This document shows positions 30,742 through 40,999 of a stretch of DNA of 54,824 nucleotides, in pieces. The translations under genes were made by a program, and so were the position numbers. Source of the DNA: a virus; the IMG/VR virus record IMGVR_UViG_3300031602_000003, positions 1-54,824 of that record, one strand, 5' to 3'. The notes under the pieces are model-generated. The model had not been told where the DNA came from. It did no database searches and saw nothing but the letters and a program-made list of their open reading frames with translations. The first letter of the stretch is position 1, and each line of letters opens with the position of its first letter.

Positions 30742-31935
30742 ATGGCAAACACTGAAACACAAAGTGATCAATCATTCTTAGATGCTTCAGATGAAGCAAT
30801 GATGGAAATGGCCCCTCCTGCTCTAGAAGAAGAAGAAATTGAAGAGGCGCCAATTGAAGAGGATACAGGCGATGATACTACAGAAAATAATGAACATACT
30901 GAAGAACCTGCTTCTGATACTGAAGAACGACACGATACTTCTGATGAGGTATCTGCGGAAACAGACGAAGAGGATAGTGTCTTATCTCAGGACGATGATA
31001 CAGAGATAGATGAAGATAAAGAAGTTGCACAAGATACAACTTTTGACAATGCTGAAACTACAGACGAAGAAACAGATGCTGCCAATGATGAGGCAGACCC
31101 TGTTGGCAAGATAGATTACAAGGCTGAGTATGATCGTATAATGGCACCATTTAAAGCTAATGGTAAGACTATGCAACTAGACAAAGCCGAAGATGTAATT
31201 CAGTTAATGTCTATGGGAGCTAACTATAATCAAAAGATGAGAGCGCTAAAACCTAATCTTAAGATTATGAAAATGCTTGACAACAATAACTTACTAGACG
31301 AAAGTAAGCTGAACTACTTAATAGACCTGGATAAGAAGAACCCAGATGCTATTACTAAGTTACTCAAGGACAGTGGTATAGACCCACTCAATGTTGATGT
31401 AGAAGAAGATTCTAAGTATAAGACTAACAATGCTTACACTGTTAGTGACAAAGATGTAGAACTTGATACTGTGTTAGAGGAAATTCAACACTCAACTAGT
31501 TACCAAGAAACAATTGATGTCATAAGCAACAAGTGGGACGAGCCTAGTAAAAGAATCATTTTAGACGACCCAAATATTATACGTGATATTAATGCTCACA
31601 TCGCAGATGGTGTATATGCAGAGATTATGACAGTAGTAGATAGGGAACGAGTTTTAGGTAAACTTAACGGTGTACCGGATATTACAGCTTACAATCGAGT
31701 AGGTGAACATATGCAAGCTAATGGGATGTTTAAAGCGCAACAAACTACCCCAGCCGCCACTACAAATGTTAAACCAGTCGAAAATAGTAAGAAGATAGAT
31801 CCAAAGCTCAACAAAAGAAAACTAGCTGCAGGAGGCACTAAAAGTGCTCCATCTAAGAAAGGCAGATCAGACTTCGATCCACTAGCCCTATCAGATGAAG
31901 AATTTGAAAAGCTTTCTGTTAATGATTTTAAATAA
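30742..31935 (+). CDS. Scaffold-like protein (N4 gp57 position), 397 aa
   Basis: The first 130 residues are extremely acidic (EEEEIEEAPIEEDTGDDTTE and on), followed by a helical core (MAPFKANGKTMQLDKAEDVI) and a basic C-terminus (KRKLAAGGTKSAPSKKGRSD). Acidic N-terminus and basic C-terminus just upstream of the capsid gene are typical of scaffolding proteins that guide prohead assembly and are then released. AGCTGTAAG and an adjacent stop precede the ATG. Confidence 0.72.
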   Translation: MANTETQSDQSFLDASDEAMMEMAPPALEEEEIEEAPIEEDTGDDTTENNEHTEEPASDTEERHDTSDEVSAETDEEDSVLSQDDDTEIDEDKEVAQDTTFDNAETTDEETDAANDEADPVGKIDYKAEYDRIMAPFKANGKTMQLDKAEDVIQLMSMGANYNQKMRALKPNLKIMKMLDNNNLLDESKLNYLIDLDKKNPDAITKLLKDSGIDPLNVDVEEDSKYKTNNAYTVSDKDVELDTVLEEIQHSTSYQETIDVISNKWDEPSKRIILDDPNIIRDINAHIADGVYAEIMTVVDRERVLGKLNGVPDITAYNRVGEHMQANGMFKAQQTTPAATTNVKPVENSKKIDPKLNKRKLAAGGTKSAPSKKGRSDFDPLALSDEEFEKLSVNDFK

Positions 31936-31952
31936 CTAAGGAGTGACCACTA

Positions 31953-33464
31953 ATGGCACGTATTTATAATGATCCCGCAGGAGGATCAGAAAGCACAGTA
32001 GGTAATCAATTACGTACTGACTATTACCAAAAAAAGGCTCTTATCGAAGCTAAAAAAGAGCAATACTTCGGCCAAATGGCTGATACAACATCCATGCCTA
32101 AGAACATGGGAAAGACGATTAAGCTCTATCATTATTTACCTCTACTCGATGATGCAAACATCAACGATCAGGGTCTAGATGCTGCTGGCGCTACAACAAA
32201 CCAAGACTGTACAGTCGTAGTTACTATGTCTGACGGTTCTTTGCCTAATATTAATCTAGCAAACTCAGTTGGCAACGCTGCTCACTTTGTTGGTCTAGGT
32301 GCTGATGCTGCAGCTGCTAAAGCTGACGTTATCGTACATGTAAACGCATGGATGGAGCAGCTTGCTGTTGCTGGAGGCCTGGCTGTGTCACTTGTTGGAT
32401 CTTCTGCAGCTCTTAAGTTTGCTGACGGTGTTAATAGCACTGATGGTCTTGCTTACGTTAAAGGCTTCCGCTTTAAGACTAGCGCAGGCACAACTATCGA
32501 AGCTACTGCTACTCTTACTTCTCAACCTGCTTATGGTAACCTATATGGTTCATCTCGCGATGTTGGTACGATTACTGCGAAACTTCCTGCTCTTTCTGAG
32601 TCAGGTGGACGTGTTAACCGTGTTGGCTTTAAGAGGCGTGAGCTTGAAGGAACTATTGCTAAGTTCGGTTTCTTTGATGAGTATACACAAGAGTCTATGG
32701 ATTTTGATACAGACTCTGAATTGCAAATGCATATCAATCGTGAAATGATCAATGGCGCTAACGAGATTACTGAAGACGCTCTTCAGATCGATCTTCTTAA
32801 CGGTGCTGGTGTTGTTCGCTTTGGTGGCGTTGCTACTCAAACAAGTGAAATTACTGGTGTTGCCGCTACTAAGTCTGTTGTGTCTTACAACGACCTAATG
32901 CGTCTATCTGTAGATCTTGACAACAACCGTTGCCCTAAGAATACCAAAATTATTACTGGTACTCGTATGGTCGACACTAAAACTATTAACGCTGCTCGTT
33001 ATATGTATGTAGGTGCTGAACTTGTACCTGCTCTTAAAGCAATGGCTGATAGTTTCTCAAACCAAGCATTCATGTCAGTAGAGAAATATGCTGATGCAGG
33101 TAATGTCGCTAATGGTGAAATTGGTTCTATCGACCAATTCCGTATTATCGTTGTTCCTGAAATGATGCGTTGGGAAGGTGCTGGTGCTGCTGAAGGTACT
33201 AACGCCGGTTACCGTGCTACTGGCGGTAATTATGACGTGTATCCAATGCTTGTTGTTGGATCTGAGTCATTTACTACAATTGGTTTCCAAACTGACGGCA
33301 AGACTGTTAAGTTTAAAATCAAACATGCTGCACCGGGTTCAACTGAATCTTATGCATCAGACCCATACGGCGAAACTGGCTTCATGAGTATCAAATGGTA
33401 CTATGGATCTCTGATTCTACGTCCAGAGCGCATTGCTCTGATTAAAACTGTTGCCCCTTGGTAA
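31953..33464 (+). CDS. Major capsid protein (N4 gp56-like), 503 aa
   Basis: The block [20 protein letters not shown], then [20 protein letters not shown] and [20 protein letters not shown], is diagnostic for the N4-type capsid protein. It is about 100 residues longer than N4 gp56 (about 400 aa); residues roughly 80-185 ([20 protein letters not shown] to [11 protein letters not shown]) look like an inserted beta-rich domain. AAGGAGT lies upstream, and a strong terminator follows. Confidence 0.92.
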   Translation: MARIYNDPAGGSESTVGNQLRTDYYQKKALIEAKKEQYFGQMADTTSMPKNMGKTIKLYHYLPLLDDANINDQGLDAAGATTNQDCTVVVTMSDGSLPNINLANSVGNAAHFVGLGADAAAAKADVIVHVNAWMEQLAVAGGLAVSLVGSSAALKFADGVNSTDGLAYVKGFRFKTSAGTTIEATATLTSQPAYGNLYGSSRDVGTITAKLPALSESGGRVNRVGFKRRELEGTIAKFGFFDEYTQESMDFDTDSELQMHINREMINGANEITEDALQIDLLNGAGVVRFGGVATQTSEITGVAATKSVVSYNDLMRLSVDLDNNRCPKNTKIITGTRMVDTKTINAARYMYVGAELVPALKAMADSFSNQAFMSVEKYADAGNVANGEIGSIDQFRIIVVPEMMRWEGAGAAEGTNAGYRATGGNYDVYPMLVVGSESFTTIGFQTDGKTVKFKIKHAAPGSTESYASDPYGETGFMSIKWYYGSLILRPERIALIKTVAPW

Positions 33465-33483
33465 TAGTTATTTAACCTAAGAG

Positions 33484-33507
33484 CCCTCCCCCAACGGGGG
33501 AGGGTTT
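33484..33507 (+). terminator. Strong terminator after the major capsid gene
   Basis: CCCTCCCCC-AAC-GGGGGAGGG, a perfect 9-bp GC stem with a 3-nt loop, followed by TTTCTCTCTT. It lies 20 nt past the capsid stop and would raise capsid mRNA relative to the genes downstream. Confidence 0.92.
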
Positions 33508-33538
33508 CTCTCTTAAACATATAATGGAAGAAAAAGTT

Positions 33539-34144
33539 ATGACTATCAACACAGACCAAATAGCAGAATCAACTGTACCTGCACAAGACGAATTGACAGT
33601 ACTAAAAGCGCGTGCAGCTACTCTCGGAATTAAACATCATCCTTCAATAGGATTAGATAAGCTGAAAGCTAAAGTAAACGGTGCTCTGTCAGACACCCCA
33701 ACAGAAGTTGCGGAAGATATTATGAATGAAGACCAAGGTGTCTTAAAAGAACTAGCAGACATTCCTGAAACCGAACTACAGATGATCAGTAGATTGCGCC
33801 GTGAAGCTACACAGCTCCAACGTGTCGTCATTGCCTGTATGAACCCACAGAAGAAAGAGTGGGAAGGTGAAATTTTCACAGTAGGGAACAGCGCTGTAGG
33901 ATCTATTAAGAAGTACGTGCCTTTTAATAATGATGAAGGGTGGCATGTTCCAAAAATGCTCCTAAACATGATTACAGAACGTAAGTGCCAAATATTTGTT
34001 AATGGCAAAAACCACAAAGGCCAGTCAGTCAAAGTGGCTAAATTAATCAATGAGTTTGCTATACAATACCTCCCTGCATTAACTGGGGAAGAGTTAAAAG
34101 ATTTAGCTCAAAAACAAGCAATGTCTCACGCTATAGACGCATAA
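33539..34144 (+). CDS. N4 gp55-position protein, 201 aa
   Basis: The start is set at ATG 33539 because GGAAG lies 8 nt upstream; an ATG at 33524 lacks a ribosome site. The protein has a short LEM/SAP-like helical segment (LKARAATLGIKHHPSIGLDK) and then a domain with MNPQKKEWEGEIFTVGNSAV and FVNGKNHKGQSVK. It lies between capsid and gp54-like genes, as in N4. Virion role inferred. Confidence 0.7.
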   Translation: MTINTDQIAESTVPAQDELTVLKARAATLGIKHHPSIGLDKLKAKVNGALSDTPTEVAEDIMNEDQGVLKELADIPETELQMISRLRREATQLQRVVIACMNPQKKEWEGEIFTVGNSAVGSIKKYVPFNNDEGWHVPKMLLNMITERKCQIFVNGKNHKGQSVKVAKLINEFAIQYLPALTGEELKDLAQKQAMSHAIDA

Positions 34145-34162
34145 CCATAAGGTAACAGCACC

Positions 34163-35074
34163 ATGTCAACTATTTCAACTGCCCATCTCACTGAACAAGA
34201 CCTCGAAGGCACAGGCGTCTTCGATATATTAATGGATGCTACGAAGCAGCATATTAAAACAGAGTTTGATGCAAATAGGGTGACTGGTGCTGATTACGCC
34301 CAATTATATTCAACAGCTATCACAAATGTGTTGCAACAAAGTATTGCTTTTCTTTTGAATAAAGAAATTAATGATAAGCAAGCAGATTTGTTAACAGCAC
34401 AAATATCTAAGTTAGTCAAAGACGAAGACCTAGTAGATCAACAGATACTACAGAGCGTACAACAAACAGAGCTACTAGAGGCCCAAGTAAGTTTAGCTTA
34501 TGCACAGATACAAGACACAGTGAATATTAAAGACGTTTCAACTACTGTTACTGGTTTGGTGAGTCGTCAAAGACTACAAACAGAAGCAGAGACAGCACTT
34601 GTAGGTACACAGAAAAATGTAGCCCTTGCGCAGATCCTTGATAATGTCACAACTACTCCTGGTGTCGTAACAGGTTCTATAGGCGCTCAGAATGCGGCAG
34701 TTACTGCACAGAAAGCCAACGTAGTCTCTGAGAACGCTAACATTGGTAAAGCAGGACTAAAAATAGATGCTGAGAAATCACTACTAGTACAGAAAACGGT
34801 ATCCGAATTAGCTCAAACAGAGGATGATGCTACAGGTACTGGTGGATCCCTCAATGAAGGTTTGATCGGCAAACAGAAACTGCTTTATGTAGCACAGACA
34901 GACGGCTTTGCTAGAGATGCAGAACAAAAGTTTGCTAAGATTGCGTCAGACATGTGGGCAGTTGCTTACACAGTTGAAGGGACAACCTTTGGGTATCCTG
35001 CAGGTTGGTCAGGCGCAGACATCAATACCATACTCAATAAGGTGGCAACAGGAATAGGCGTTTCGACTGGATAA
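34163..35074 (+). CDS. N4 gp54-like virion protein, 303 aa
   Basis: An Ala/Gln/Thr-rich, almost entirely helical protein (SIAFLLNKEINDKQADLLTA, then repeated AQISKL/AQVSLAYAQI) with a C-terminal AEQKFAKIASDMWAVAYTVE. Size fits N4 gp54 (about 30 kDa), a virion protein. It appears to have no cysteine, like the four genes that follow. Confidence 0.75.
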   Translation: MSTISTAHLTEQDLEGTGVFDILMDATKQHIKTEFDANRVTGADYAQLYSTAITNVLQQSIAFLLNKEINDKQADLLTAQISKLVKDEDLVDQQILQSVQQTELLEAQVSLAYAQIQDTVNIKDVSTTVTGLVSRQRLQTEAETALVGTQKNVALAQILDNVTTTPGVVTGSIGAQNAAVTAQKANVVSENANIGKAGLKIDAEKSLLVQKTVSELAQTEDDATGTGGSLNEGLIGKQKLLYVAQTDGFARDAEQKFAKIASDMWAVAYTVEGTTFGYPAGWSGADINTILNKVATGIGVSTG

Positions 35075-35084
35075 GGGATAACCA

Positions 35085-37382
35085 ATGGTACAAGCAATAT
35101 CGGTCAATACTTCAGTGCAGGAAGTGTTTAATGGATCCGCTCCAGATAGAAAAAGTAATCTAATTGCAGCTATTATAGGTGGTTGGGATATCCCAATAAC
35201 TCTTGTGCAAGACTTATCTCGTGGAGCTGAATTTACAGAAAAGTCTGAAAGGTACTATGATTTAGGCGCAGCCTCAGAAAAAATTGGACTGCCTATTCCG
35301 TTTAATTTTTCAGCCTCTGATGAAACCGAGTTAGAGTATAGGCCTGCAGTTAAATCAATTATTGCTGTAGAAGATAGTATCTCTGACGAAAATAACATCA
35401 TAATATTCGATTTAGAAATTACATATGTAAATAAGTATCGGCTTCTGCAAGAAGCCGTACAGGATATGGCCACCTATCTTTTACCATCACAAAGCTTTCA
35501 AGCTAACGATGCATACTATCCTTTAACAAATGGTACCCCTAGGTGGACTAGTACTTCAGACACATCTCTAGATATAGAGTTATCTCCTGAGTGGTCTAGA
35601 TCGTATAGTAGTATGCCTGCTGATATAAACGTCAGTACAAATATACCTTATAAAGCTGGAAACACCGTCTATGTAACTGCACGTTATTATTATAAATTAA
35701 ATACCCCAGGAAAATCTGGGCAAGATAATGTCACTTACCTACGAACATGGAATTATCAAAATGATACAAGTAGTGTGGCACCATATGCCTCTATTAATGT
35801 AGATACTTCACTTATACAGGGTGGGGAGTTCTACCCAATTCTTCCATTTAGAATTAATGGGGTTTGGGCCGAAGATAGCCCATACTTCAAGGACACATTC
35901 CCTACTATTACAGCCACAATGCTTGCTGTGGGTCTCGGATATGAAGACTTGAAGAAAGCAGTTAATCCTGAGAATGCTCCGGGCTGGACATCAAATGATA
36001 TGCCCTTAGAAGATTTAGATGATGCCGTGTTATTATTTGGGGTGGATATGTCTCTTGATGAGGATATATTTAATAGATATCTTTTCCAAGCGTTCCTGTC
36101 TTACCACTACAGCTTAGCAGGTGCTACTCAAGCTGAATGGTATACTTGGAGAAACAATAGTAGTTGGGAAACCTTAAACAGACCAAGGAATATGATTGAA
36201 ATACGCACAAGTACTTTGGTCTTTAGGCTAGAGTATCAGTGGTCAAGTGTGCAAGTAAGAACAGGTAATATATCTACAGACTCGCTCTACAGTGCTACAT
36301 CTAATTTACCTAACCAACCGGGAACAGTAAATCCTGTTACAGAGCCTGCATCTACTGCGGGGCAAGTAGTAAGACTACAGCATGAGGGGACAGAGTACGA
36401 GGGTTCCCAAAGTGGTATCCATAGAGAAGATAGGTTAGTCTTAAGAAAGCCCCTCGGCACTAGTACAACACAATATATAGAGGTAGTAGTGTTTGGGTTG
36501 AATGGAATATATGACGTACAGCGCAATGGCTGGCAAGAAGAGGGCCAGTTTAGGGTGTTTATGTATGGGGACAGAAATTGGAGTAATGGCAACATGGTGT
36601 TGCCATTAAGCCGAGACTTTGTAAGGAAATTTAATAAAGAAGATGAAGAAGAAATCTTATATAGAACCCTGCAGATCATGCTCTATGCGTCCAATGTGCA
36701 CAGCCTTGGGTTTTTTCAAAGCAATCTGTTTAAATTTGGCTTCTTCATATTTCAGATAATTACAGCATTTATACCTATGGTAGGATTTGCGAATGCATAT
36801 TTAAGTGCTGTTGCCACTGAAGGATTTAAAGCAGCAACATGGGCGGCACTTGTAAAAGGGTTTGAGAAATTAGGGGAACTACTTGTTCTGACTATTAAAG
36901 TTGGTGTAGTCTCATTTATGGCAATAGAGATATTTGGTATGGATGTTGGTCTTGTAATGTATGCAGCTATAACAGTAATAGCTGGATATGCATTAATAAG
37001 TGAAACAGCTGTTCTAGGGTTAACTGCAGTAGAACTAGCAACTGCTGCCCATGCAGTAGATCTAGCAGTTAATCTTCATATTACTAAAAATTATATGGAA
37101 CTTTCAGATGATATCAAAGATTACGATAAGTCTTTAAAAGAAAAACAAGACGCAATGAAGGATGAAGTAGATGGGTTAGGTGTTGATTATACTCTAAGTA
37201 GTATATCAATTATCCGGGCGCCTCAAAAGAACGAAGCTAACGAAACAGTAACAGGATTCTACAATAGGACTATACTTACTAAGAATGTAGGTGTATTGTC
37301 TCTGTTAGCTGTACAAACAGCGGTATCAGGTAAACTTGAATTACCTTTACCAGATTATAATCTAGGAACGAGGTACGCATAA
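35085..37382 (+). CDS. Large virion protein with a C-terminal membrane-like region (N4 gp53 position), 765 aa
   Basis: Residues 1-530 are beta-rich and tail- or fibre-like (SRYYDLGAASEKIGLPIPFN-type strands, many Tyr/Trp). Residues about 545-680 contain four hydrophobic segments (FGFFIFQIITAFIPMVGFAN, LLVLTIKVGVVSFMAIEIFG, LVMYAAITVIAGYALI, AVLGLTAVELATAAHAVD). Such segments suit a protein that inserts in the host membrane during DNA entry. Gene order matches N4 gp53. No cysteine was seen. Confidence 0.65.
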   Translation: MVQAISVNTSVQEVFNGSAPDRKSNLIAAIIGGWDIPITLVQDLSRGAEFTEKSERYYDLGAASEKIGLPIPFNFSASDETELEYRPAVKSIIAVEDSISDENNIIIFDLEITYVNKYRLLQEAVQDMATYLLPSQSFQANDAYYPLTNGTPRWTSTSDTSLDIELSPEWSRSYSSMPADINVSTNIPYKAGNTVYVTARYYYKLNTPGKSGQDNVTYLRTWNYQNDTSSVAPYASINVDTSLIQGGEFYPILPFRINGVWAEDSPYFKDTFPTITATMLAVGLGYEDLKKAVNPENAPGWTSNDMPLEDLDDAVLLFGVDMSLDEDIFNRYLFQAFLSYHYSLAGATQAEWYTWRNNSSWETLNRPRNMIEIRTSTLVFRLEYQWSSVQVRTGNISTDSLYSATSNLPNQPGTVNPVTEPASTAGQVVRLQHEGTEYEGSQSGIHREDRLVLRKPLGTSTTQYIEVVVFGLNGIYDVQRNGWQEEGQFRVFMYGDRNWSNGNMVLPLSRDFVRKFNKEDEEEILYRTLQIMLYASNVHSLGFFQSNLFKFGFFIFQIITAFIPMVGFANAYLSAVATEGFKAATWAALVKGFEKLGELLVLTIKVGVVSFMAIEIFGMDVGLVMYAAITVIAGYALISETAVLGLTAVELATAAHAVDLAVNLHITKNYMELSDDIKDYDKSLKEKQDAMKDEVDGLGVDYTLSSISIIRAPQKNEANETVTGFYNRTILTKNVGVLSLLAVQTAVSGKLELPLPDYNLGTRYA

Positions 37383-37975
37383 TGGCATTCGGTGATAATA
37401 CGAGCATTGCATCAGACTTTGCAGGGGGCACGGACACAAAGGGACTATTTAAGAGATACGCTGAAATTAATAAAAATCCCGGAGACAGGTCATTTGCGTC
37501 TAGAATTATTAATCCTGATGGAATTCCAGGTAATGGTGATATATTCAGTACAAACCCTTTTGGGAAGTCTGGTTTATTTGGAGAAGAGGGGTTTTTCTCA
37601 GCAGGGAACCTAGGGAAATATGGTGATTTAGCAAAAGGCGCTGCAGGATTGTTTAATGCTTATAATGCAAATAGACAATTTGGGTTGGATAAACAAAAGC
37701 AAGCTTTTTTCCAAGAAGCTACTACTAACCAACTTAATAATAATGTACTGCAAGCTAATAAAGATGACGGCAACAAGCTTGCCTTTAATCTCAATAGAGA
37801 GGCTGCTAATATAGCTGACGGCTATGTACCGCCACCGAATCAGTATCAAGGGGCGTATAATGCTACAGGATTCCAAACGCTTGGAAATACGCCTAAAGAT
37901 GAAAGTCTTTACGGCCCTTCCTCTGGACTAGGAAGTGTAACGCAAAAAGAGTACCCACGAAGAGCTCTTACATAA
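37382..37975 (+). CDS. Internal virion protein (N4 gp52 position), 197 aa
   Basis: A Gly/Asn/Phe-rich, low-complexity protein (KSGLFGEEGFFSAGNLGKYG) with a helical middle and an unstructured C-terminus. Its ATG shares the last base of the previous stop. N4 gp52 is a small virion protein, of similar size. No cysteine was seen. Confidence 0.65.
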   Translation: MAFGDNTSIASDFAGGTDTKGLFKRYAEINKNPGDRSFASRIINPDGIPGNGDIFSTNPFGKSGLFGEEGFFSAGNLGKYGDLAKGAAGLFNAYNANRQFGLDKQKQAFFQEATTNQLNNNVLQANKDDGNKLAFNLNREAANIADGYVPPPNQYQGAYNATGFQTLGNTPKDESLYGPSSGLGSVTQKEYPRRALT

Positions 37976-38019
37976 TTTAATAGACAATAAAACTACTAAC
38001 TAATATCTAGGAACATATC

Positions 38020-40992
38020 ATGGCATTTAAACCTATCTCGATTGCACAGCCTGCTAATAGCTTGCGTAGCTCTAATGCTTTAAGCGAAGCAGTGACGGCT
38101 GCAGGACAAACTTTTAGTGAGCTGGGGAATAAATACCAAGGCTTTAGAGATACTGATAATCTATCAAACTTCAAGCAGGAGTTTCAGGGCTTAACTCCAG
38201 AAGAAGTAGACGCAAAACTAGCTAACGGTACTGATTATCAAGATAAATTTAATTTACGTGATAGTGTGTATAACACCGCTGCTAATGCATTGCCTGAAGA
38301 AGCTGTTACATACCAGGCTTTGCAGGAAAAAAATCAAAGCAACAATGTAATGAAAGACATTAATGGCCTATTGCAAAAAGGCGAAAATAATGAGGCTATG
38401 GAGCTATGGGGCAATTTTGGTGGTAATGTACAGGCTAACGCCGCAAATGAAGGTTTCATTGATAAGCTAACAGGGATGAGAACCGCTGCACAGACAGAGG
38501 ATATCAAAGGGAAGCTTGGATACGTCAATCTTAAAGACTATCAGGCAAACATAGAAGCCAGTAACTCTGTTAATGCCGTGACAGCTCTTGACGCAAATAT
38601 AGCAGAGAGCCCTGATTTAGCCGGCCTTGTAGAACTCAATGAAAATAATCGAGCTGTCCTAACATCAGAGGGTAAAAAATTACCTAAAGATCAACAGGAG
38701 ATGTTACAGGGTGTACTAAAGAATATTGATAATGATATAACCGAAGCTGGGCAAGTTAATCCTCATTCACAAGTAGCAATGAGAAAACATTTAAAAGAGC
38801 AAGTAGAGGCAGCCAATCCACAGCTGACCCCCAGTGAAGTCGAGACTCAAGTAAATGGCTTATTAGAAATTAATACGGCAGCTACTACCAACAGCACTAA
38901 TGAACTCACAAAGATAGAAGATGATTTAAAAGTCTATGACAGGCTTCAATCAACAGATATTGCAGCTAAAAGAGCTAGTCTAGCTCTAGAGGTAAGTCTT
39001 AATCCTTCTGTATTGCCTGATTCTGCTGCAGCTAAACTAGCCAACGAAACTGCACTTGTAGAGTACATTGGGGGAGTAAGTTCCACTGATGGGCAGGCGG
39101 CAGCACAAGAGAAAACAGACGCGATGCTTTTAGCTGGTTGGACTGAGGGCGAAGTGATGCTTTTTCTAAAGAAAGCCTCAGACAAAGGAGATGATTCTTC
39201 GTTTGCGTGGAGACAAGACAAAGAAATAATATCAGGTAGAATGGATGATATTGCTGCTGAGTTTTTAAAAAGAAAAGTAAAGGAAAATGATCCTGCTGGC
39301 TTAAACCAAATAAAACAGTTTAATGAAGAAAACACTCGGAGTATCTCTGCAAAGCAACAAGCTCTGTCACTTCAAGAGGCCGCATCTGGACAAAAAAGAG
39401 ATGACGAAGAATTTAGGTTACAGCAAAAATACATAACAGAGCGTGGTGGAGATGGTTTGGGTAGGGGCGCTTCGCCGTTTGCTAAACGCCAACGCAATGC
39501 TCGGTTTAAAGGAAAACCTAATCCAACGGAAGACGCAAAGTTTATAAAAGGGTCAGTACCACCTAAAGACACACAGGTGGATGTTAGTGGCCCTTCTCTT
39601 GAAGAGATAGCGAAAAAGGAAGAAGCTAAGGCAGCTGCAACCATAGCCAAAGCCACCGCTGCAGCCTCTAAAGCAGCGAATTCTAACGACCCGGTGGTAG
39701 TAAAAGCTGCTGCTGATAGGACAACAGCTATAGAGCGTCAGTTAAAAAGTGAGGGGTACGCCCCAAGACAGATGAGTGAAGAAGACGTAAAAGCTCTTCC
39801 TCGATATCAAGAGATAAATGCTGAGATGGAAGAGGCAGACACTGCTAAAAAAGCAGCGGCCTTAAAGAAAACTACAGAAGCGGACGCCCCAGTTATTGCA
39901 AAAGAGCAAAATGTTGCAACTCAGATAGCTGCTTTTGTAAAAAAGAACCCAGCTGCAATGTTCAGTCCAAGATATTCTAAAGAGGTAATGAAACCTTTAA
40001 GAGCTATGGTCGAAGACATAGGCCCAGGCTACATTAAAAGAAAGGTCAGAGAGCTATTGACTGGGAATCAGTCAATGGGTGTTATTGATATGCTGACTAG
40101 AGGCTCTGCCGCAGAAGACATGCTTTCTGCAGAAGACAGTCCATTCAAAGAAATTGCTAAAGACAAGGGAACCATTAGTGCTATCAAATCATTTCTCAAC
40201 ACGGAAAGAAAAGCTGCTAAAAAGGCTCTAATACTGGCTGCTCCTCCTTTACTCAAAATTGGGAACGATGTACCTACACGTTTACGTAGTCGGACAAATA
40301 TCTTTGGTGGTGCTAATCTTGTGCCAGAGAATGAGCGCCTTACTAAAACAGCTCGTGCGGAATTAATAAAGAATAGAAAATTCCATAGAGAAAATCCTGT
40401 ACCGACAACAAACGATACAGGGAGTAATACATTAGAGGCGGCGAGTAGCGCTGTCAAAGTGGCACAAGCCACTGATATTACAATAGACAGCGCGGCTGCC
40501 CGATATCAAAGTGAGTATCATGGCAAAAAATATGCCAATGCTCTTGAGAAGGAGGCTGCAACACAGAAAATACGTGTCAATATGGCTGCCATCGATAGAA
40601 ATGATGGGTCGATGAAGAACCAAGCTGAGATTACAAAGCTGGCTGTAGCGGCGGCTGATGCATTTCCCGGTGTTGACGCTAAACAAGTAGTAAGAACAGC
40701 TATGGCAGAGAGTGGTGGTAAAACGGGAGTTGTTGATCATGGAAATGATCAAACAATAGGGACTTTCGGACTACAAATAGCCACTATTAAAGATCTTATT
40801 AATAATGACAACGGAGGTAAAATCTTTGGTGACAAATCTAAAAAGATTCTAGAGAGTGTTCCTATTAAGCTTGCGGACATCTTAAGTATGCCCCGTGATA
40901 AAATGACTGAATTTTTCATTGGCAATTTACAAATAGCTGCACTATTCTCAGCCGCAGTCTACGGAAGAAAAGTAACCAACCAGAAGGTATAA
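38020..40992 (+). CDS. Ejected virion protein with C-terminal lytic-transglycosylase-like domain (N4 gp51 position), 990 aa
   Basis: Mostly helical, with Ala/Lys/Glu-rich coiled stretches (IAKKEEAKAAATIAKATAAA). The last 110 residues look like an SLT domain: VVRTAMAESGGKTGVVDHGN with a Glu in AESGG as probable catalytic residue, then TIGTFGLQIATI. Such domains open peptidoglycan during ejection. It lies 45 nt after the previous gene and 7 nt before the virion RNA polymerase. No cysteine was seen. Confidence 0.75.
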   Translation: MAFKPISIAQPANSLRSSNALSEAVTAAGQTFSELGNKYQGFRDTDNLSNFKQEFQGLTPEEVDAKLANGTDYQDKFNLRDSVYNTAANALPEEAVTYQALQEKNQSNNVMKDINGLLQKGENNEAMELWGNFGGNVQANAANEGFIDKLTGMRTAAQTEDIKGKLGYVNLKDYQANIEASNSVNAVTALDANIAESPDLAGLVELNENNRAVLTSEGKKLPKDQQEMLQGVLKNIDNDITEAGQVNPHSQVAMRKHLKEQVEAANPQLTPSEVETQVNGLLEINTAATTNSTNELTKIEDDLKVYDRLQSTDIAAKRASLALEVSLNPSVLPDSAAAKLANETALVEYIGGVSSTDGQAAAQEKTDAMLLAGWTEGEVMLFLKKASDKGDDSSFAWRQDKEIISGRMDDIAAEFLKRKVKENDPAGLNQIKQFNEENTRSISAKQQALSLQEAASGQKRDDEEFRLQQKYITERGGDGLGRGASPFAKRQRNARFKGKPNPTEDAKFIKGSVPPKDTQVDVSGPSLEEIAKKEEAKAAATIAKATAAASKAANSNDPVVVKAAADRTTAIERQLKSEGYAPRQMSEEDVKALPRYQEINAEMEEADTAKKAAALKKTTEADAPVIAKEQNVATQIAAFVKKNPAAMFSPRYSKEVMKPLRAMVEDIGPGYIKRKVRELLTGNQSMGVIDMLTRGSAAEDMLSAEDSPFKEIAKDKGTISAIKSFLNTERKAAKKALILAAPPLLKIGNDVPTRLRSRTNIFGGANLVPENERLTKTARAELIKNRKFHRENPVPTTNDTGSNTLEAASSAVKVAQATDITIDSAAARYQSEYHGKKYANALEKEAATQKIRVNMAAIDRNDGSMKNQAEITKLAVAAADAFPGVDAKQVVRTAMAESGGKTGVVDHGNDQTIGTFGLQIATIKDLINNDNGGKIFGDKSKKILESVPIKLADILSMPRDKMTEFFIGNLQIAALFSAAVYGRKVTNQKV

Positions 40993-40999
40993 TCCACTG

